Shown here piece by piece: positions 60,389 through 64,000 of a DNA stretch of 64,000 nucleotides. This DNA comes from Pelomonas sp. V22. Lineage in GTDB: Bacteria; Pseudomonadota; Gammaproteobacteria; Burkholderiales; Burkholderiaceae_C. Below the pieces are notes generated by a model. It was not told the DNA's origin and ran no database searches. It saw only the letters and a program-made list of their open reading frames with translations. Each line of letters begins with the position of its first letter. The first letter of the stretch is position 1. The position numbers were made by a program, and so were the translations under genes. Location: NCBI RefSeq assembly GCF_030014915.1, contig NZ_JAGIXS010000002.1:62001-126000 (forward strand). The letters run 5' to 3'.

Positions 60389-60609
60389 GCAGCCCGAAGA
60401 TCCTTCTGTCAGAGTGGGCCGCTACCAACTACAACCCCGCACCCTCGATGTGGACGCTGCGGCAGTGGGTGCGCGATGGCCAGATCTATCCGCCGCCCGA
60501 GAAGGTCGGCCGGGCCTACTATGTGGCCAAGGACGCGCGCCGCACCGTCAACGATGGGCCGCGCCTGTCTCTGGTCCAGCGCCTTGAACTGGAGAGCCGC
60601 CGCGCATGA
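60385..60609 (+). CDS. xis: Excisionase (Xis)
   Basis: The 74-residue product starts MSSPKILLSEWAATNYNPAPSMWTLRQWVRDGQIYPPPEKVGRAYYV. This is the winged-helix excisionase pattern with the wing residues and basic C-terminus (ARRTVNDGPRLSLVQRL). It directly precedes and overlaps int by 4 bases, as usual for xis-int. Confidence 0.9.
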   Translation: MSSPKILLSEWAATNYNPAPSMWTLRQWVRDGQIYPPPEKVGRAYYVAKDARRTVNDGPRLSLVQRLELESRRA

Positions 60610-61673
60610 ACGCAGCCCGTCGATCAGCCAGGAAGCGTGATTGGCCGCGCGGGCTCTATGAGCCTCGGCCGGGCTACTTCACCTGGCGGCATCCGACAAC
60701 CGGAAAGACGCATGCAATCGGCGCGGTTCCGCTGGCAGTCGCTCGAAATGAGGCGCTGGCAGCCAATCAGTTTGTGGCCGATCAGAAGCCGTCGCTGGTC
60801 GCGCGCCTAGAAGGCGTCGAGACTTGCACCGTAGCCGAACTGACGAAGAGGCTTCCGGTGTCCGAAAAGGCGAACACCGCGAAGGCAGCCAGGTCTCTCG
60901 ACAAACGAATCAACGCTTTCATGGGTGATCGGGCCTGCGATGCGGTGACGACCAAGCTCTGCGCGGATTTGATCGACGCGGTTCTGGCTGAGGGCAAGGA
61001 ACGGCTCGCCCAGGCCGTGCGCTCGCGCCTGGTGTCAATCTTCAACTTCGGTATCACCAAGGGCCTGCTGGACAGCAACCCGGCCGACCCGACTGCGCGT
61101 CCTGACGCCACGGTCAAGCGCGGCCGGCTGACGCTTGAGCAGTTCAAGGCGATCTATGCAGAGGCGCCCAAGGTGGCGGAATGGCTGCAGCAGGCAATGA
61201 TGTTCGCGCTGGTGACTGGAGCCGACCGGGCGACTATTGCAAGCACGCCGCGCGACTGCATCAAAGACGGCTGCATGCTTGTCAGGCGAGTGAAGACAGG
61301 AGCGCTGATCGGCATCCCGCTCGATCTTCGCCTGGAGGCGGTTGGAGTGTCAGTCCGTGACGTGGCAAAGCACCGCACCGGTGTGATCAGCCCGCTTCTG
61401 CTTCATCACGTCAGCCAATGGGGAAATGCGCCGACAGGATCGAAGGTGCACCCAGACCGGATCAGCCACGCATTCACGGACGCGCGCAAGCTAGCCAAGA
61501 TCCCCGACGAGGGCGCACCAACCTTTCACGAAATCCGCAGCCTCTGCAAGCGCCTCTACACCCAGCAGGGCGGGGTCGATACGAAGGCTCTGCTCGGACA
61601 TGCCGACGAGAAAACGGCAGCGATCTACGCCGACCCGCGAGGGATTGAACCGATCTACGTCAAGGTCGGATGA
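60606..61673 (+). CDS. int: Tyrosine-recombinase integrase
   Basis: The 355-residue product has an N-terminal arm-binding region (WPRGLYEPRPGYFTWRHPTTGKTHAIG, AP2-like strand pattern), a core-binding SAM-like domain, and a catalytic domain. Box I Arg is in GADRATIAS, the beta-hairpin Lys in RRVKTGALIGIPL, HxxR in HEIRSLCKRLY, then LLGHADEKTAAIY with the nucleophile Tyr in AIYADPRG. It lies 59 bases from the right att core and should catalyse integration into ptp and excision with Xis. Confidence 0.95.
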   Translation: MNAARRSARKRDWPRGLYEPRPGYFTWRHPTTGKTHAIGAVPLAVARNEALAANQFVADQKPSLVARLEGVETCTVAELTKRLPVSEKANTAKAARSLDKRINAFMGDRACDAVTTKLCADLIDAVLAEGKERLAQAVRSRLVSIFNFGITKGLLDSNPADPTARPDATVKRGRLTLEQFKAIYAEAPKVAEWLQQAMMFALVTGADRATIASTPRDCIKDGCMLVRRVKTGALIGIPLDLRLEAVGVSVRDVAKHRTGVISPLLLHHVSQWGNAPTGSKVHPDRISHAFTDARKLAKIPDEGAPTFHEIRSLCKRLYTQQGGVDTKALLGHADEKTAAIYADPRGIEPIYVKVG

Positions 61674-61681
61674 GCGCCGTC

Positions 61682-61711
61682 AAGTGAACAGGAAGTGAAC
61701 AGGAAGTGAAC
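61682..61711. repeat. Three tandem AAGTGAAC repeats, candidate integrase/Xis arm sites
   Basis: AAGTGAAC occurs at 61682, 61693 and 61704, exactly 11 bp apart, 21 bases from the attR core. Phased tandem sites beside the core are typical of recombinase or excisionase arm sites; protein binding is inferred. Confidence 0.6.
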
Positions 61712-61731
61712 GCTCATAGGGGCGAGGTGTG

Positions 61732-61745
61732 TTGCCCGAGCACAC
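61732..61745. other. attR core, 14-bp direct repeat
   Basis: TTGCCCGAGCACAC repeats the attL core at 18271-18284. Bases on its right are host (original ptp start), bases on its left are prophage. Confidence 0.93.
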
Positions 61746-61805
61746 CATCAGAACGCTGATCTTGGCCTTGCGGCCCAGCACGCGGTCTAGCAGGGGCTTG
61801 ATCAC
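61732..61805 (-). pseudogene. Original 5' end of the host ptp gene, cut off by the prophage
   Basis: Read leftward from a GTG at 61805-61803, directly after the uvrB stop, the frame gives MIKPLLDRVLGRKAKISVLM, then V-C-S-G-N at the att core. This continues in frame into the phosphatase body at 17841-18284. The fragment shows the same spacing and several identical residues as the phage-supplied 5' end. The intact pre-integration protein would have been 167 residues and directly behind uvrB. After integration this stub runs on into phage sequence. Confidence 0.9.
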
Positions 61806-63926
61806 TCAGCGGTTTCCTTTGGCAGCCTCGATGGGCACGATATTGTCGTGCACGGCCGCGCCGAAGGCCTGCTCGCGCAGTTGGGCCAGTTGGTCGCGCA
61901 CGCGGGCGGCCTGCTCGAACTCGAGGTTGCGGGCATGCTCCAGCATCTTCTTCTCGAGCTGGACGATGCGCTTGCTCAGGTCCTTCTCTGACAGCTCCTC
62001 CACCTGGGCCGCCGCGATCAGCTTGTGGTCATCGCGGCCCGGCTTGTCGGAATAAACCCCCTCGATCAGCTCCTTGATGCGCTTTTGCACACCACGCGGC
62101 GTGATGCCGTGCTCGGTGTTGAAGGCGATCTGCTTGTTGCGCCGCCGCTCTGTCTCATCCATGGCCTTGCGCATGGAATCGGTGACGCGGTCGGCATAGA
62201 GGATGGCACGGCCTTTCAGGTTGCGCGCCGCCCGGCCAATCGTCTGGATCAGGCTGCGCTCGGAGCGCAGGAAGCCTTCCTTGTCGGCATCCAGGATGGC
62301 GACCAAGGAGACCTCGGGAATGTCCAGGCCTTCCCGCAGGAGGTTGATGCCGACCAGCACGTCGAAGGTGCCGAGGCGCAGGTCGCGCAGGATCTCGACC
62401 CGCTCCACCGTGTCCACGTCCGAATGCAGGTAGCGCACCTTGACGCCGTTGTCGCTCAGGTAGTCGGTCAGCTGCTCGGCCATGCGCTTGGTCAGCGTGG
62501 TGATCAAGACGCGCTCACTGGCTTCGACGCGCAGGCGGATCTCCTGCAGCACGTCGTCCACCTGGTGCGTGGCCGGACGCACCTCGACCTCGGGGTCCAC
62601 AAGGCCGGTCGGCCGCACGACCTGCTCCACCACCTGGCCGGCGTTCTCCTTCTCATAGTTGGAGGGCGTGGCCGAGACGAAGATAGCCTGGCGCATCTTG
62701 CGCTCGAACTCCTCGAACTTCAGCGGCCGGTTGTCCAGCGCCGAGGGCAGGCGGAAACCGTATTCCACCAGCGTGGTCTTGCGCGAGCGGTCGCCGTTGT
62801 ACATGGCGCCGAACTGGCCCAGGGTCACATGGCTTTCGTCGACAAACATCAGGGCGTCTGGCGGCAGGTAGTCCACCAGGGTCGGCGGCGGGTCGCCCGG
62901 CGCGGCGCCGGACAAGTGCCGCGAGTAGTTCTCGATGCCCTTGCAGTGGCCCACCTCCTGCAGCATCTCCAGGTCGAAGCGTGTGCGCTGCTCGATGCGC
63001 TGAGCCTCGACCAGCTTGCCTTCCTTGACGAAGAAGCCCAGGCGCTCGCGCAGCTCTTCCTTGATGGCCTCGGCCGCCGCCAGCACGCGTTCGCGTGGCG
63101 TCACGTAATGGCTGCTCGGATAGACGGTGAAGCGCGGAATCTTCTGGCGGATCTGGCCGGTCAGCGGGTCGAACAGCGACATGCCCTCGACCTCGTCGTC
63201 GAACAGCTCGATGCGCAAGGCCAGCTCCGAATGCTCGGCCGGGAACACGTCGATGGTGTCGCCGCGCACGCGGAAAGCGCCCCGGCTGAACTCCATCTCG
63301 TTGCGCGTGTACTGCATGCGTATCAGCTGGGCGATCACGTCGCGCTGGCCCATCTTGTCGCCCACCCGCAGCGTCATGACCATCTGGTGGTAGTCGCTCG
63401 GATTGCCGATGCCGTAGATCGCCGACACGGAGGCCACGATCACCACGTCGCGCCGCTCCAGGAGGCTCTTGGTGCAGGACAGGCGCAGTTGCTCGATCTG
63501 CTCGTTGATCGCGCTGTCCTTCTCGATGAACATGTCCCGCTGCGGCACGTAGGCCTCGGGCTGGTAGTAGTCGTAGTAGCTGACGAAGTACTCGACGGCA
63601 TTGTTCGGGAAGAACTCGCGGAACTCGCTGTAGAGCTGGGCCGCCAGCGTCTTGTTGTGGGCGAAGACGATGGCTGGCCGCCCCATGCGGGCGATCACAT
63701 TGGCCATGGTGTAGGTCTTGCCCGAGCCGGTCACGCCGAGCAGGGTCTGGAAACTCAGGCCGTCATTGATGCCTTCGCACAAGGCCGCGATGGCCGTGGG
63801 CTGGTCGCCGCCCGGCGGAAAAGGCTGGAACAGCTGGAACGGGGAGCCTTCGAAGCTGACGAACTCGCCCTTCGGCGTGTCAATGGCTCCCTCTGAAACG
63901 GGCATGGCGGCAGTCGCTTTTTGCAT
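61806..63926 (-). CDS. uvrB: Excinuclease ABC subunit B
   Basis: UvrB is the damage-verifying helicase-like subunit of nucleotide excision repair, acting with UvrA and UvrC. The 706-residue product has Walker [11 protein letters not shown] near residue 64 and the damage-probing beta-hairpin [32 protein letters not shown]. It also shows the SF2 motifs [19 protein letters not shown] and QTIGRAARN, and a C-terminal UVR domain ([31 protein letters not shown]) for UvrC contact. AGGGA precedes the start at 63926; MPVSEG at 63905 is a weaker alternative. Confidence 0.98.
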   Translation of the reverse strand: MQKATAAMPVSEGAIDTPKGEFVSFEGSPFQLFQPFPPGGDQPTAIAALCEGINDGLSFQTLLGVTGSGKTYTMANVIARMGRPAIVFAHNKTLAAQLYSEFREFFPNNAVEYFVSYYDYYQPEAYVPQRDMFIEKDSAINEQIEQLRLSCTKSLLERRDVVIVASVSAIYGIGNPSDYHQMVMTLRVGDKMGQRDVIAQLIRMQYTRNEMEFSRGAFRVRGDTIDVFPAEHSELALRIELFDDEVEGMSLFDPLTGQIRQKIPRFTVYPSSHYVTPRERVLAAAEAIKEELRERLGFFVKEGKLVEAQRIEQRTRFDLEMLQEVGHCKGIENYSRHLSGAAPGDPPPTLVDYLPPDALMFVDESHVTLGQFGAMYNGDRSRKTTLVEYGFRLPSALDNRPLKFEEFERKMRQAIFVSATPSNYEKENAGQVVEQVVRPTGLVDPEVEVRPATHQVDDVLQEIRLRVEASERVLITTLTKRMAEQLTDYLSDNGVKVRYLHSDVDTVERVEILRDLRLGTFDVLVGINLLREGLDIPEVSLVAILDADKEGFLRSERSLIQTIGRAARNLKGRAILYADRVTDSMRKAMDETERRRNKQIAFNTEHGITPRGVQKRIKELIEGVYSDKPGRDDHKLIAAAQVEELSEKDLSKRIVQLEKKMLEHARNLEFEQAARVRDQLAQLREQAFGAAVHDNIVPIEAAKGNR

Positions 63927-64000
63927 CGGGAATTCCCTGAGCTGCCATCCCGCCGCCGCCTAGAATCGGCGTCGCTGGCGTTGGCAGCCAACAGCCCGAC

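Larger units (their letters stand above)
18271..61745. mobile_element. Complete-looking temperate prophage, HK97-type siphovirus, about 43.5 kb
   Basis: The element is bounded by the 14-bp att cores. It contains integrase, excisionase, repressor with operators, cro- and CII-like genes, replication genes, Nin-type recombination genes, both terminase subunits, portal, ClpP-like prohead protease, HK97-fold capsid, connectors, tail tube, frameshifted chaperone, tape measure, tail-tip proteins, and holin, endolysin and Rz/Rz1. No essential module looks disrupted and no frame is broken by eye, so it may be inducible. Gene order matches lambdoid phages with HK97-type heads from Burkholderiales. Confidence 0.95.

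Noticed and set aside
62025-63896. Open frame of 623 codons on the plus strand
   Set aside because: Antisense to uvrB.

Overview
The window is a piece of a high-G+C betaproteobacterial chromosome, probably Burkholderiales (Sphaerotilaceae/Comamonadaceae-like), carrying one complete-looking temperate siphovirus prophage. The taxonomic reading is an inference from gene order: tpiA-secG-tRNA-Leu-nuoABCDEFG, and an ISC operon (iscR-iscS-iscU-iscA-hscB-hscA-fdx) behind a low-molecular-weight protein tyrosine phosphatase gene that originally followed uvrB.

Host left flank (1-18284). All genes here are on the minus strand except one small heat-shock gene. From right to left they are: ptp (with a prophage-supplied 5' end), iscR, iscS, iscU, iscA, hscB, hscA, fdx, tsaD, then hsp20 (plus strand), rpsO, pnp, an MDR-family quinone oxidoreductase gene, tpiA, secG, tRNA-Leu(GAG), and nuoA to nuoG, with nuoG cut by the window start. 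Host right flank (61732-64000): the orphaned first 25 codons of the original ptp, then uvrB.

Prophage (18271-61745, about 43.5 kb). A 14-bp direct repeat at both ends lies in the codons of the phosphatase catalytic loop, and the phage supplies a look-alike 5' end so that the gene is restored. The map is lambdoid with HK97-type structural genes. Rightward (plus strand): an early/integration operon of about 20 small genes. It includes a RecA-fold ATPase, an SNF2-type helicase paired with a DNA methyltransferase, an HNH-AP2 homing endonuclease, an excisionase and an integrase. Centre: a repressor with three 13-bp operators on its cro side and two at the rightward promoter, and two likely lysogen-expressed genes behind the repressor, one with a HIRAN domain. 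Leftward (minus strand): cro-like, CII-like, a replication initiator containing an iteron cluster, a DnaC-like loader, NinB, NinG and NinX-like proteins, HNH, small and large terminase, portal, ClpP-like prohead protease, major capsid, a cluster of accessory proteins sharing a Gly/Ser-rich repeat (one an alpha/beta hydrolase), head-tail connectors, tail tube, a frameshifted tail chaperone, tape measure, tail-tip proteins, an SGNH lipoprotein, then holin, endolysin and Rz/Rz1.

How it works together: the repressor would hold both early promoters silent through the 13-bp operators. On induction the leftward transcript runs through replication, packaging, head, tail and lysis genes and crosses several intrinsic-terminator-like hairpins placed just ahead of major structural genes. 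The rightward transcript delivers recombination functions and Xis/Int. All functions are assigned by reading motifs and gene order; nothing was searched or computed.
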